The translations under genes and the position numbers were made by a program. A DNA stretch of 64,000 nucleotides from Bacteroidia bacterium (GTDB lineage: Bacteria; Bacteroidota; Ignavibacteria; SZUA-365). The stretch lies in the NCBI GenBank assembly GCA_027493955.1, contig JAOSJT010000001.1, positions 4,636,552-4,700,551 on the forward strand. The letters are read 5' to 3'. Positions within the stretch are counted from its first letter, which is position 1. Every line of letters begins with the position of its first letter. Under the pieces are notes generated by a model. The model was given only the letters and a program-made list of their open reading frames with translations. It was not told where the DNA came from and did no database searches. This document shows, in pieces, positions 43,759 to 52,504 of this stretch.

Positions 43759-44028
43759 ATGGCCAAAGTACAGCAGAGGAAGCGCAAGGCGGCACAGCGG
43801 AAGAGCGTGTCCGAGGCAGAGCTTCCGCAGCGCATCAATTACATCATCCTGATCGCCGGCATCGGGATCAACATTCTCGGCATACTGATCATGATGTCGG
43901 GAGACGCCCTCAGCGCGAGCGCCGTCACCGTGGCGCCGGTCATTCTCTTCATCGGCTATTGCATTATCATTCCGCTTGGCATCATTTACAAGCAGAAGAG
44001 CCGACCGACCGACGAAACGGCGGCCTGA
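43759..44028 (+). CDS. DUF3098 family small membrane protein
   Basis: 89 residues from ATG 43759. A basic N-terminus (KVQQRKRKAAQRK) is followed by two membrane helices, NYIILIAGIGINILGILIMMSG and VTVAPVILFIGYCIIIPLGII (each split by a short loop). The NY..LI..G......G...M.G then T.AP..L..GY pattern fits DUF3098, a two-helix family found mainly in Bacteroidota, usually near cell-division or envelope genes. Function unknown. It is 51 bases upstream of the DUF2723 gene and likely co-transcribed. Confidence 0.8.
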   Translation: MAKVQQRKRKAAQRKSVSEAELPQRINYIILIAGIGINILGILIMMSGDALSASAVTVAPVILFIGYCIIIPLGIIYKQKSRPTDETAA

Positions 44029-44079
44029 CCGGGCGCCCAGGAATCCCACGAAGCATTCTTCATCAGCAATCGAAACAAT

Positions 44080-46878
44080 ATGAATTTCAATTTGTGGAAT
44101 CGCGTCTTCGCCGGCATCGTGTTTCTGGCGTCGACCATCGTGTTTTTAATGACGGTCGCCCCGACGATTTCCTTCTGGGATTGCGGCGAGTTCATCACGG
44201 CGGCCGTCACCATGGGCGTGCCGCACCCTCCCGGCGCTCCGTTTTTCCAGCTTGTCGGCCGCATGTTCTCCCTGCTTCCGTTTTCGGATGATATGGGGTT
44301 CCGCGTAAATCTGCTGTCGGTGTTTTCGAGCTCGCTCTCGGTGCTCTTCACCTATCTGGTGTCGATCCGCCTGCTGCGTCAGTGGAAAGGCGAGCCCGCG
44401 ACGGCGATTTCGGCGGTCACAATGATGTTGTCGGCGGCCATCGGCGCCCTCATCCTTTCCTGGAGCGATACGTTCTGGTTCAATGCTTCGGAAGCGGAAG
44501 TGTACGGCATCGGCATGTTCTTCATCACCGCGGTGGTGTGGATCGCGACCGAGTGGTATTTCAAGGCCGGCGTGTTCGACTCCGAGCGGTCACTGCTGCT
44601 CATCGCCTATCTGCTGGGTTTGAGCATCGGTGTGCACCTTTTGTCCCTGCTGGCGGTATTCTACGTTTTCGTCCTGATTTTCTTCCGCGACAGGCACAGC
44701 GACGATATAACCGCCCGCAGCATCGGTTTGGCGATGCTGGCCGCGGTCGGCGGCTTCGCCGTCATGTATCCCGGCATCGTAAAGTACATTCCGGCCATGC
44801 TGGGTGACGATTTCGCCCGCTATCTCTTCCTTCTCCTCGTCGCCGCATTGATTTTCATCGTCGCGGCGAAGAAACTGCATCCGCAGCTGCGCATGGTTGC
44901 GCTGGGTGCGCTGCTGGTCACGCTGGGATATTCCACGTACACCATCGTTCCGATACGCGCAGGCCAGCAACCCGCACTGAACGAGAACGCGCCTGAAACG
45001 CTGCAAGGTCTGTACAGCTATCTCAATCGCGAGCAGTACGGATCGTATCCGTTGATGAGCGGCTTCAACTATGACGACCGTTTGCGCAGCATCAATACCG
45101 ATCAGAAAAAGTTTCTTCCGCGCCGCTGGAACCCCGAGTCTGTTTCACGCTACGCCAACTACAGTTCGGATTTTGAGTACTTCCTGAAATTCCAGCTCGG
45201 GCACATTTACATTCGGTACTTCCTCTGGAATTTCGTTGGCCGCGCGGGAGATATTCAGGAGGCGCCGGTCATCTGGTTCAGCGACCAGGGGGATTGGTCG
45301 GAAAGTCCCGGGTATCCCAACAAGTACTACGCCATCCCCTTCATCCTTGGCCTGCTCGGATTGTATTATCATTTCCGCAAGGACCTGCGCACCGGCATCG
45401 CGATGGGGACGCTGTTCTTCGTCATGGGTATCGGTCTCGTGCTCTACTTCAACATGTCCGAACCACAGGTGCGCGAGCGCGATTACTTCTTCGTGGGGTC
45501 CTTCCAGGTGTTCGCGCTCTGGGCGGGGCTGGGGGTGTACAGTATCGTGGAGTTCATACGGGAAAAAGCGACACGCAGCGAAGCCGTCGGGCTCGCGGTC
45601 GCGGTGCTGCTGCTGGTGGCCGCGCCGGTGAACATGCTGGCGAACAATTATCAGACGCATGACCGCAGTCTGAACTATGTGGCGTTCGACTACGCGTACA
45701 ATCTGCTGCAGAGTTGCGATCAGGACGCCATCCTCTTCACCGGCGGCGACAACGATACCTTCCCGGTGTGGTATCTGCAGTACACTGCCGGTATCCGCCG
45801 CGATGTCCGTGTGGTGAATCTCAGCCTGCTCAACACCGCCTGGTACAGCAAACAGCTCAAGAACGAACGACCATACGGCGCGAAGACGGTGAACATCAGC
45901 TACTCCGACCAGGAGCTGGAAGCGATGATGCCGGTGCAATGGGACGGCCGCCAGATGACGGTGCCTATCGATCCGCAGCGCATCAACATCGAGTCGCTCA
46001 AAGAGATCCCCTTCGTCGCGCAAGGAGTGGAAATCCCGACGAGCATGAGCTTCTTCGTGCAACCCACGTATACCGACCCGCGCGGCGCAAAGGGGTTGCG
46101 TAATCAGGACATGCTTATCCTCGACATCCTGAACAACAACATCAACGAGCGCCCGATTTATTTCGCCACCAGTGTTGGCGGCAGTGATCAGATCGGTTTG
46201 GAAGAGCATCTCGTCGTGGAGGGCCTGGCCCGTCGCGTCGTGCCCTTCAAGTTCCCGTACCGGCAGGACCGCTATTACAGCGCGATGAATGCACCGCTGG
46301 TGAAGCGCCATCTCACCGAGATCCGCACAGAGCCCGTCGCCACGCGCGCCATCGGCTTCATGTTCCGCGAACTCAACAATCCGCATATCAACCTCGACGA
46401 GGCCAGCACGAAGATGACCTACTCGTTCCGCGTACTGTTCATGGCGTTGGGACAGGTGCTCATTCAGGATCATCGCGACAATGCCGGCGCGAAAGAAGTG
46501 CTCGCGAAGATGGACGAGGTGATTCCCGAGAAATATCATGAGTTCGAAGCCAGTCTGCGTACCGACCTTTCGAACATGTACCTGCTCATGCAGGACACCG
46601 CGGGCTACCTCCGCAACGCCGCGCCGCTCGAGGAATACTATCTGAATCTGCTCAAGGACAATCCGACCGGTCAGGGATTGCCGCGTTCGCCGCATCGCTT
46701 CCTGCTCGATCTGTATGAGTACGGCGGGCAGTATCAGAAGGGCATAGACTTCCTGCGCGAGACGCAGAAGCACATGAACGACCCCAGCCTCGAGCAGTAC
46801 ATCCGGATGTTCGAGGAGTTGAAAGCCAACGGTGGCCGCAGGCGACAAGCGGATACCACCGTCGCGATACAGCCGTAG
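44080..46878 (+). CDS. DUF2723 membrane protein, probable protein O-mannosyltransferase-like GT-C enzyme
   Basis: 932 residues. The N-terminus APTISFWDCGEFITAAVTMGVPHPPGAPFFQLVGR is the hallmark of DUF2723, with the acidic DCGE pair where GT-C enzymes keep catalytic acids. About a dozen membrane helices follow to ~560, including the SEPQVRERDYFFVGSF segment. Residues ~560-930 form a soluble domain with FTGGDNDTFPVWYLQY and, at the end, TPR-like helices. The eukaryotic relative TMEM260 is a protein O-mannosyltransferase, so this enzyme may glycosylate exported proteins; T9SS cargo is one candidate (inference). Length is typical of bacterial members. Confidence 0.9.
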   Translation: MNFNLWNRVFAGIVFLASTIVFLMTVAPTISFWDCGEFITAAVTMGVPHPPGAPFFQLVGRMFSLLPFSDDMGFRVNLLSVFSSSLSVLFTYLVSIRLLRQWKGEPATAISAVTMMLSAAIGALILSWSDTFWFNASEAEVYGIGMFFITAVVWIATEWYFKAGVFDSERSLLLIAYLLGLSIGVHLLSLLAVFYVFVLIFFRDRHSDDITARSIGLAMLAAVGGFAVMYPGIVKYIPAMLGDDFARYLFLLLVAALIFIVAAKKLHPQLRMVALGALLVTLGYSTYTIVPIRAGQQPALNENAPETLQGLYSYLNREQYGSYPLMSGFNYDDRLRSINTDQKKFLPRRWNPESVSRYANYSSDFEYFLKFQLGHIYIRYFLWNFVGRAGDIQEAPVIWFSDQGDWSESPGYPNKYYAIPFILGLLGLYYHFRKDLRTGIAMGTLFFVMGIGLVLYFNMSEPQVRERDYFFVGSFQVFALWAGLGVYSIVEFIREKATRSEAVGLAVAVLLLVAAPVNMLANNYQTHDRSLNYVAFDYAYNLLQSCDQDAILFTGGDNDTFPVWYLQYTAGIRRDVRVVNLSLLNTAWYSKQLKNERPYGAKTVNISYSDQELEAMMPVQWDGRQMTVPIDPQRINIESLKEIPFVAQGVEIPTSMSFFVQPTYTDPRGAKGLRNQDMLILDILNNNINERPIYFATSVGGSDQIGLEEHLVVEGLARRVVPFKFPYRQDRYYSAMNAPLVKRHLTEIRTEPVATRAIGFMFRELNNPHINLDEASTKMTYSFRVLFMALGQVLIQDHRDNAGAKEVLAKMDEVIPEKYHEFEASLRTDLSNMYLLMQDTAGYLRNAAPLEEYYLNLLKDNPTGQGLPRSPHRFLLDLYEYGGQYQKGIDFLRETQKHMNDPSLEQYIRMFEELKANGGRRRQADTTVAIQP

Positions 46879-46900
46879 GATCACAGAGATCACAGAGGGG

Positions 46901-46938
46901 TACAGAGAACACAGAGAAGATCTTTGTGTTCTCTGTGT
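46901..46938 (+). repeat. Inverted repeat between DUF2723 and UDP-glucuronate decarboxylase genes
   Basis: ACAGAGAACAC pairs with GTGTTCTCTGT across a 16-base loop, inside a longer run of CACAGAG-type words (46877-46945). It could be a weak terminator or a repeat remnant; no T-run follows directly. Confidence 0.4.
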
Positions 46939-46985
46939 TCCCTCTCCGCGTAATTGAGTGAGTTGATTATCACAAGGGGCTGAAC

Positions 46986-47921
46986 ATGCCACGCACACTG
47001 ATTACCGGCGGAGCCGGCTTTTTGGGGAGTCACCTTTGCGAGCGCATGCTGGCGGAGGGACATGAAGTACTTTGCATGGACAATCTCATCACCGGGGATC
47101 TGGCGAATATTGATCATCTCTTCGGCAACCCCGGATTCCGCTTCGTCAAGTACGATGTGACGGAATTCGTGTACGTGGAGGGTGGCCTGGATTACATTCT
47201 CCACTTCGCATCGCCCGCCAGTCCGATCGACTATCTAAAGCTTCCGATACAGACGCTGAAGGTCGGCTCGTTGGGGACGCACAAGGCGCTCGGACTTGCG
47301 AAGGCCAAGAACGCGCGTTTCCTGCTGGCCTCCACCTCCGAGGTTTACGGCGATCCCGAAATTCATCCGCAGGTGGAGTCCTACTGGGGCAACGTCAACC
47401 CTGTGGGACCACGCGGCGTGTACGACGAGGCCAAGCGCTTTGCCGAGGCGATGACCATGGCTTATCACCGCTATCATGGAGTGGAGACGCGTATCGTCCG
47501 CATTTTCAATACCTACGGCGAGCGCATGCGCGTCAACGACGGCCGGGCGATTCCCGCCTTCATGTCACAGGCCATCCGCGGCGAGGATGTCACCGTGTTC
47601 GGCGACGGTATGCAGACACGCAGCGTATGCTACGTGTCGGATCTTGTGGAGGGGATATACCGCCTCCTCATGTCCGATTATTCCGATCCAGTCAACATCG
47701 GCAATCCCGACGAACTGACCATGCTGGATCTCGCGAAAGAGGTCATCGAAATCCTCGGCAGCCCCGTCAATATTGTGCATCGCGAACTTCCCGAGGACGA
47801 CCCCAAAGTTCGTCAGCCGGACATCACGCTTGCGCGCACCTTGCTCGGCTGGGAGCCGGTGGTTGCGCGTCGCGAGGGATTGACGCGAACTGCGGAGTAT
47901 TTCAGGAGGAAGCTGGGGTAG
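46986..47921 (+). CDS. UDP-glucuronate decarboxylase (UDP-xylose synthase-like SDR)
   Basis: 311 residues. Extended short-chain dehydrogenase: NAD motif [42 protein letters not shown] (diagnostic for the UXS branch), [11 protein letters not shown] with catalytic Ser/Thr, [10 protein letters not shown] (YxxxK), [21 protein letters not shown], and [20 protein letters not shown], ending [16 protein letters not shown]. It converts UDP-glucuronate to UDP-xylose for surface glycans. It is convergent with the minus-strand glycosyltransferase pair and shares a terminator with it. Confidence 0.92.
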   Translation: MPRTLITGGAGFLGSHLCERMLAEGHEVLCMDNLITGDLANIDHLFGNPGFRFVKYDVTEFVYVEGGLDYILHFASPASPIDYLKLPIQTLKVGSLGTHKALGLAKAKNARFLLASTSEVYGDPEIHPQVESYWGNVNPVGPRGVYDEAKRFAEAMTMAYHRYHGVETRIVRIFNTYGERMRVNDGRAIPAFMSQAIRGEDVTVFGDGMQTRSVCYVSDLVEGIYRLLMSDYSDPVNIGNPDELTMLDLAKEVIEILGSPVNIVHRELPEDDPKVRQPDITLARTLLGWEPVVARREGLTRTAEYFRRKLG

Positions 47922-48036
47922 GGGATAGGGGTGAAAGGGTAGGATCGTAAAAAGGTGAAAAGGAAAAAAGGTAAAAAGGTAGAACCGAAGAGTAAAGAGG
48001 TTCCGGGCTTCTTGTTTGGCGGAGAAAATTAATAAA

Positions 48037-48068
48037 GAGGGTGGAGCCTGAAAACTCCGCCCTCGTTT
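48037..48068. terminator. Bidirectional terminator between convergent genes
   Basis: GAGGGTGGAG, loop CCTGAAAA, CTCCGCCCTC, then GTTT: a 10-bp GC-rich stem with one G-T pair, preceded by AATAAA on the other side. It lies between the UXS gene (+) and the GT39-like gene (-). Confidence 0.75.
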
Positions 48069-48161
48069 CGCCTATACTGGATTTCTGCATCACATCGTAG
48101 GGGCCCGCAGCGGGAATTGAACCGGAAACGGTCGCGAAAATATCCTTACTGCGTATTCTGT

Positions 48162-49445
48162 TTATTCTGTGTGTTCTGCGTTCCGCTCCCACAGCGACAC
48201 CGCGAGCGTCAGCGCTACGGGAAGAATCATGGTGAAGTACGATCCCCAGGCGACGAAGAAGGCGAAGGCCGCGACGATGTAGGCGAGCAGGACGATGAGC
48301 GCCATGTGCTCACGGGTGATGCTGCGGCGCTTGATAGCCTGAAAAGAGAACAGCGTTAGAACGAGGAGCAATGGAAGGTTCAGAATTCCGGACACAACGG
48401 CTTTGGAATATGAGCTGTCCCAGGGCGCAAAGAAGGCCAATGAACCGATGGCAAGGCGCTGAGGGATGCGCCAGGGACGCGCGAGCATGTCCTTCTTCGC
48501 CTCTTCCCACAGCACCGCATCGGCACGGGGATCCACCGCGCCGTAATACATCTCCTCGAATTCCTTGCCGGTCGCGCGGCGGTAGACGTCCGCCATCGGA
48601 TAGTCGCCTCCGAAATATACGGCCTCGCCCTTCCAGTAATGATAGCCGTTGCCGGTGACGACGGGTATGGCCATGTCGAAGGTCCGCATGTTGCGCAGCG
48701 TCCACGGAGCGACGACAGTGGCGGTTATGACTACGAGCAGCAGGATGGCGAGCAGCCGTGTACGGAGCCGCAACGTGCGGAAGGACGCGGTAAGCGGCGC
48801 GATGAGCAGCGGCAGCAGCAAAAAAATGCCGTGCGTCAGCGCTCCGACGCCGCAGAGCAGTCCCGTCAGTGATGCCTGCGCGATAGGCCGGCGACGTATG
48901 CGCAACGCGGCAAGCGCGACGGCCACGAGCAGCAGCGCGGCCAGATTGATGAAGGTCGTCGTTTTACTGATGAAGATCAGATAGGGATGGAAGCCCGCCA
49001 GCAGCAGGGCGATGCGCTCCGCGCGCCGCGAGAGCCCCAGCTCACGGCCCAAGGTGCGCACGCCCAACAGCATGAGCAATGAGAGCAGCGCCGAGCCGAA
49101 CATCCATACCATGTACCAATGCGAAGGCAGCCAGGCACCGAACAGCAGCAGCAGCAGCGCCTGTGCGGGGGGACGGTTATGCACGGGCGGAGCACCGGGA
49201 TGAAACGCGTATTCGCCGGAAATCAGCAGCGTGCGGGCGATTTGAATGTAGCCGTCCGCGCCCGCCTCATACCAGGTTTCGCCTGCGACGGGCACATTCT
49301 CGGGCGGCGCGTTGACGAACAGTGCCCAGCCGATGCCGAAGAGGAGGCGCAATACCACGGCCACGGTTATGATGCGGACAGCCGGGAAGCGGTCTATCAC
49401 ATCGAAGAGTTTTTCGCGCAAAATCGCAGCAGTTGGATGTTTCAT
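48162..49445 (-). CDS. Membrane glycosyltransferase of the GT39/ArnT-like (GT-C) group
   Basis: 427 residues with roughly nine to ten membrane helices. The first periplasmic loop contains WYEAGADGYIQIARTLL and YAFHPGAPPVHNRPPAQALLLLL, which matches the D-x-x-Y and H-x-P-P pattern of polyprenyl-phosphate sugar transferases. A second loop (residues ~255-330) carries YHYWKGEAVYFGGDYP. It would transfer a sugar from a lipid carrier to an acceptor outside the inner membrane. It overlaps the GT2 gene by ATGA at 49442-49445, and the GT2 enzyme probably makes its lipid-linked donor. Confidence 0.82.
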   Translation of the reverse strand: MKHPTAAILREKLFDVIDRFPAVRIITVAVVLRLLFGIGWALFVNAPPENVPVAGETWYEAGADGYIQIARTLLISGEYAFHPGAPPVHNRPPAQALLLLLFGAWLPSHWYMVWMFGSALLSLLMLLGVRTLGRELGLSRRAERIALLLAGFHPYLIFISKTTTFINLAALLLVAVALAALRIRRRPIAQASLTGLLCGVGALTHGIFLLLPLLIAPLTASFRTLRLRTRLLAILLLVVITATVVAPWTLRNMRTFDMAIPVVTGNGYHYWKGEAVYFGGDYPMADVYRRATGKEFEEMYYGAVDPRADAVLWEEAKKDMLARPWRIPQRLAIGSLAFFAPWDSSYSKAVVSGILNLPLLLVLTLFSFQAIKRRSITREHMALIVLLAYIVAAFAFFVAWGSYFTMILPVALTLAVSLWERNAEHTE

Positions 49446-50143
49446 ACGCGTGAGGAAAAACGATATCTGATCAGCGTCCAGATGGCTTCTACGCCATCGC
49501 GCCAGCGGATTTTCTTTCCTTCATGCTTTTTCCTCGGGAAGTAATCGATAGGCACTTCGATTATTGGGATGCCGCGGCGCAGCACCTTGGCGGTGACTTC
49601 GGGACAGAATTCGAAACGTGTGCAGACGAGCGGAATGCTCTTCAGCAGCGAAGCATCGAACACCTTGTAGCAGGTGGGTTCATCGGTGATGGCCGAGCCG
49701 TAGAGCAGATTGGTCAGCGAAGAGAGGAACTTGCCACCGGCGTAATATGCGACACCGGAGTGCGTGCGATTATTGCTGTTGCGTTCGCGTGAGCCGTACA
49801 CGACCCGTGCCCTGCCGTCGAGAATCGGGGCGATCAGATCGGCGTAATTGTCCGGATTGTATTCCAGATCGGCGTCCTGAATGATGATGATGTCGCCGGT
49901 AGCCGCTGCGAGTCCCTTGCGGATGGCCGCGCCCTTGCCCTCGTTGCGTTCCGAGAGGATGACAGTGTGCTCCGCGGCATGCACGCGCAGGAGCTCGCGC
50001 GTGCCGTCGGTGGAGCCATCATCCACGATGACGATCTGTTTTTCCACTGCGCCGATATCAGCCGTTTCCACGCGCCGCAGCAGTTCGACGAGGGTGCCTT
50101 CTTCGTTGAAGCAGGGAATGATGATGGAGAGGCGGTGTGGCAT
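49442..50143 (-). CDS. Glycosyltransferase family 2, polyprenyl-phosphate sugar synthase type
   Basis: 233 residues. GT-A fold: LSIIIPCFNEEGTLVELL, IVIVDDGSTDGTRELL, LSERNEGKGAAIRKGLAAATGD, IIIQDADLEYNPDNY (DxD metal site), RVVYGSRER and GGKFLSSLTNLLYGSAITDEPTCYKVF, then FEFCPEVTAKVLRRG and VPIDYFPRKKHEGKKIRWRDG. This is the dolichyl-phosphate mannose synthase/undecaprenyl-phosphate sugar synthase pattern without C-terminal membrane helices. It is first gene of the minus-strand pair. A TATCTT box lies upstream (minus strand, near 50176-50181). Confidence 0.9.
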   Translation of the reverse strand: MPHRLSIIIPCFNEEGTLVELLRRVETADIGAVEKQIVIVDDGSTDGTRELLRVHAAEHTVILSERNEGKGAAIRKGLAAATGDIIIIQDADLEYNPDNYADLIAPILDGRARVVYGSRERNSNNRTHSGVAYYAGGKFLSSLTNLLYGSAITDEPTCYKVFDASLLKSIPLVCTRFEFCPEVTAKVLRRGIPIIEVPIDYFPRKKHEGKKIRWRDGVEAIWTLIRYRFSSRV

Positions 50144-50209
50144 GAACTGTTGTCGTGAACTGGAAAAACAATAAGATACGAACGTAACGGTAAAGGTGAA
50201 GCAACTCGA

Positions 50210-50244
50210 GAATCGTTAATCGGGAATCGAGAATCGGGAATCGG
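50210..50244 (-). repeat. Five-copy heptamer array upstream of the GT2 gene
   Basis: On the + strand AGAATCG, TTAATCG, GGAATCG, AGAATCG, GGAATCG; on the coding strand this is the CGATTCC word of 25222-25270. On the coding (minus) strand the array ends just before TTGCTTCACC, which is followed by a TATCTT box 20 bases beyond TTGCTT. Confidence 0.65.
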
Positions 50245-50338
50245 TCCGAGGCGGCGGGCATCGTTCATCGCTCGATATCTACACCCTTCAACCTTCACAT
50301 TCAGTTTCACCATCACGTCGCTGTCACTCCCGAACCTC

Positions 50339-50366
50339 TTTACCCTTTACTCTTCACCCTTTACCT
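50339..50366 (+). repeat. TTYACYC heptamers before the hairpin array
   Basis: Four in-phase heptamers (TTTACCC, TTTACTC, TTCACCC, TTTACCT). A very similar short run precedes the isolated hairpin fragment near 52376. Confidence 0.55.
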
Positions 50367-50372
50367 CCTCAG

Positions 50373-51912
50373 GTGTCGCCCTTCGGGCTCTTTTGCTATG
50401 ACGAGTCACGCGTGCGACCCCCAACTTACGTTGGGGGTTAGAGGAAGTGTCGCCCTTCGGGCTCTTTTGCTATGACGAGTCACGCGTGTCGTCCCCCAAC
50501 TTACGTTGGGGGTTAGAGGAAGTGTCGCCCTTCGGGCTCTTTTGCTATGACGAGTCACGCGTGTCGTCCCCCAACTTACGTTGGAGGTTAGAGGAAGTGT
50601 CGCCCTTCGGGCTCTTTTGCTATGACGAGTCACGCGTGCGACCCCCAACTTACGTTGGGGGTTAGAGGAAGTGTCGCCCTTCGGGCTCTTCTGCTATGAC
50701 GAGTCACGCGTGCGACCCCCAACTGACGTTGGGGGTTAGAGGAAGTGTCGCCCTGCGGGCTCTTTTGCTATGACGAGTCACGCGTGTCGTCCCCCAACTT
50801 ACGTTGGGGGTTAGAGGAAGTGTCGTCAGCCTCCGGCTGAGCTGGAGGTCGTGGCTAGGCGCGTGTCGTCCCCCAACTGACGTTGGGGGTTAGAGGAAGT
50901 GTCGTCAGCCTCCGGCTGAGCTGGAGGTCGTGGCTGGGCGCGTGTCGTCCCCCAACTTACGTTGGGGGTTAGAGGAAATGTCGCCCTTCGGGCTCTTTTG
51001 CTATGACGAGTCACGCGTGTCGTCCCCCAACTTACGTTGGGGGTTAGAGGAAGTGTCGCCCTTCGGGCTCTTTTGCTATGACGAGTCACGCGTGCGACCC
51101 CCAACTTACGTTGGGGGTTAGAGGAAGTGTCGCCCTTCGGGCTCTTCTGCTATGACGAGTCACGCGTGCGACCCCCAACTGACGTTGGGGGTTAGAGGAA
51201 GTGTCGCCCTTCGGGCTCTTTTGCTATGACGAGTCACGCGTGTCGTCCCCCAACTTACGTTGGGGGTTAGAGGAAGTGTCGTCAGCCTCAGGCTGAGCTG
51301 GGGGAGGTCGTGGCTAGGCGCGTGTCGTCCCCCAACTTACGTGTGGGAGTTAGAGGAAGTGTCGCCCTTCGGGCTCTTCTGCTATGACGAGTCACGCGTG
51401 CGACCCCCAACTGACGTTGGGGGTTAGAGGAAGTGTCGCCCTTCGAGCTCTTTTGCTATGACGAGTCACGCGTGCGACCCCCAGCTTACGTTGGGGTCGG
51501 AGGAAGTGTCGTCAGCCCCCGGCTGAGCTGGGGGAGGTCGTGGCTAGGCGCGTGTCGTCCCCCAACTGACGTTGGGGGTTAGAGGAAGTGTCGTCAGCCT
51601 CCGGCTGAGCTGGAGGTCGTGGCTGGGCGCGTGTCGTCCCCCAACTTACGTTGGGGGTTAGAGGAAGTGTCGCCCTTCGGGCTCTTTTGCTATGACGAGT
51701 CACGCGTGCGACCCCCAACTTACGTTGGGGGTTAGAGGAAGTGTCGCCCTTCGGGCTCTTTTGCTATGACGAGTCACGCGTGCGACCCCCAACTTACGTT
51801 GGGGTCGGAGGAAGTGTCGTCAGCCCCCGGCTGAGCTGGGGGAGGTCGTGGCTAGGCGCGTGTCGTCCCCCAACTGACGTTGGGGGTTAGAGGAAGTGTC
51901 GCCCTTCGGGCT
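50373..51912. repeat. Array of about 21 paired-hairpin units (74-80 bp each)
   Basis: Each unit has a constant linker TTAGAGGAAGTGTCG, a small proximal hairpin, a 20-30 base middle and a distal hairpin such as CCCCCAAC-TTAC-GTTGGGGG. Two unit types alternate irregularly. Type A has GCCCTTCGGGC then a TTTTGCTATGACGAGTCACG middle. Type B has CAGCCTCCGGCTG then GGAGGTCGTGGCTAGGCGCG. I count about 15 A and 6 B units. Changes in stems are mostly paired. Open frames on both strands across the array give only repeated peptides and are not credible genes. Related copies lie at 23354-23710 and near 52296 and 52376. It resembles REP/BIME-like elements, but no REP-associated transposase is seen here. 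Confidence 0.85.
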
Positions 51913-52059
51913 CTTCACTCTTCACTCTTCACTTTTTACTCTTTACGATTCACGATTCACGATTCACGATTTACGATTCACGATTCACGATTCACGATTC
52001 ACGATTCGCGATTCACGATTCGCGATTCACGATTCGCGATTCGCGATTCGCGATTCACG
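51913..52059 (+). repeat. Twenty-one in-phase heptamers before tRNA-Cys
   Basis: An unbroken 147-bp run with exact 7-bp period. It begins as CTTCACT (three copies), passes through TTTTACT and CTTTACG, and becomes ATTCACG with ATTTACG and ATTCGCG variants. It starts where the last hairpin unit is cut off and stops one base before the TTGCAT box of the tRNA promoter. Confidence 0.85.
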
Positions 52060-52060
52060 A

Positions 52061-52089
52061 TTGCATTTTCTCCACGCCGGTGCTATCTT
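52061..52089 (+). promoter_or_regulatory. Candidate tRNA-Cys promoter
   Basis: TTGCAT at 52061-52066, 17 bases, TATCTT at 52084-52089. Expected transcription start is about six bases before the mature tRNA 5' end. Confidence 0.55.
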
Positions 52090-52101
52090 AAACATTCCAT
52101 T

Positions 52102-52175
52102 GGCGACGTACCCAAGTGGATTAAGGGGACGCTCTGCAAAAGCGTTATTCATCGGTTCGAATCCGATCGTCGCCT
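52102..52175 (+). tRNA. tRNA-Cys (GCA)
   Basis: 74 nt. The acceptor GGCGACG pairs with CGTCGCC, with discriminator T, which is the cysteine identity base U73. The anticodon stem ACGCT/AGCGT encloses loop CTGCAAA with anticodon GCA at 52136-52138. The T arm is ATCGG-TTCGAAT-CCGAT. CCA is not encoded. Confidence 0.96.
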
Positions 52176-52181
52176 CGAAGC

Positions 52182-52208
52182 GGCCGCATACTGTGCGGCC
52201 TTTTTTTT
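52182..52208 (+). terminator. Rho-independent terminator of tRNA-Cys
   Basis: GGCCGCA, loop TACTG, TGCGGCC, then eight Ts. It begins seven bases after the tRNA. Confidence 0.92.
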
Positions 52209-52213
52209 GAGGA

Positions 52214-52241
52214 GTTAAACGTTAAACGTGAAACGTTAAAC
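52214..52241 (+). repeat. GTTAAAC heptamers and hairpin-unit fragments
   Basis: Four in-phase copies (GTTAAAC, GTTAAAC, GTGAAAC, GTTAAAC). The rest of the gap to 52504 holds two isolated fragments of the paired-hairpin unit (GTGTCGTCAGCCCTAGGCTG near 52301 and GTGTCGCCTTTCGG near 52378) and no gene I can support. Confidence 0.6.
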
Positions 52242-52504
52242 GAGATGTGCTCTGCAGTGTCGATGTATCATGCGGAGATGTTGTGCCGGACAAATGGAGG
52301 TGTCGTCAGCCCTAGGCTGAGCTGTGCTCCGGATTTCCTGTCTCTTTTCGCTTTACTTTTCACCCTTTACCTTTCCAGTGTCGCCTTTCGGACTGAAAAC
52401 GTCAATAGTGCCTCGTCCCGCCTTCGCTCTCATGCACCGACGGTTGTGCCATAGACCTGTGATACTTCGGCCGGCGGGCGATTCGGCGGGCAGCCAATCG
52501 TGCC

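Noticed and set aside
50406-51121. Repeated-peptide proteins on either strand of the hairpin array
   Set aside because: The frames exist only because the repeat unit is close to a multiple of three. They break when unit length shifts, lack ribosome sites and encode shadows of hairpins.
50373-51912. CRISPR array
   Set aside because: Units have internal hairpins and near-identical middles. There are no unique spacers of constant length between identical repeats, and no cas genes are present.
51880-52218. Open frames across the heptamer run before tRNA-Cys
   Set aside because: They read tandem DNA repeats into and through the tRNA, so cannot be a real protein gene.
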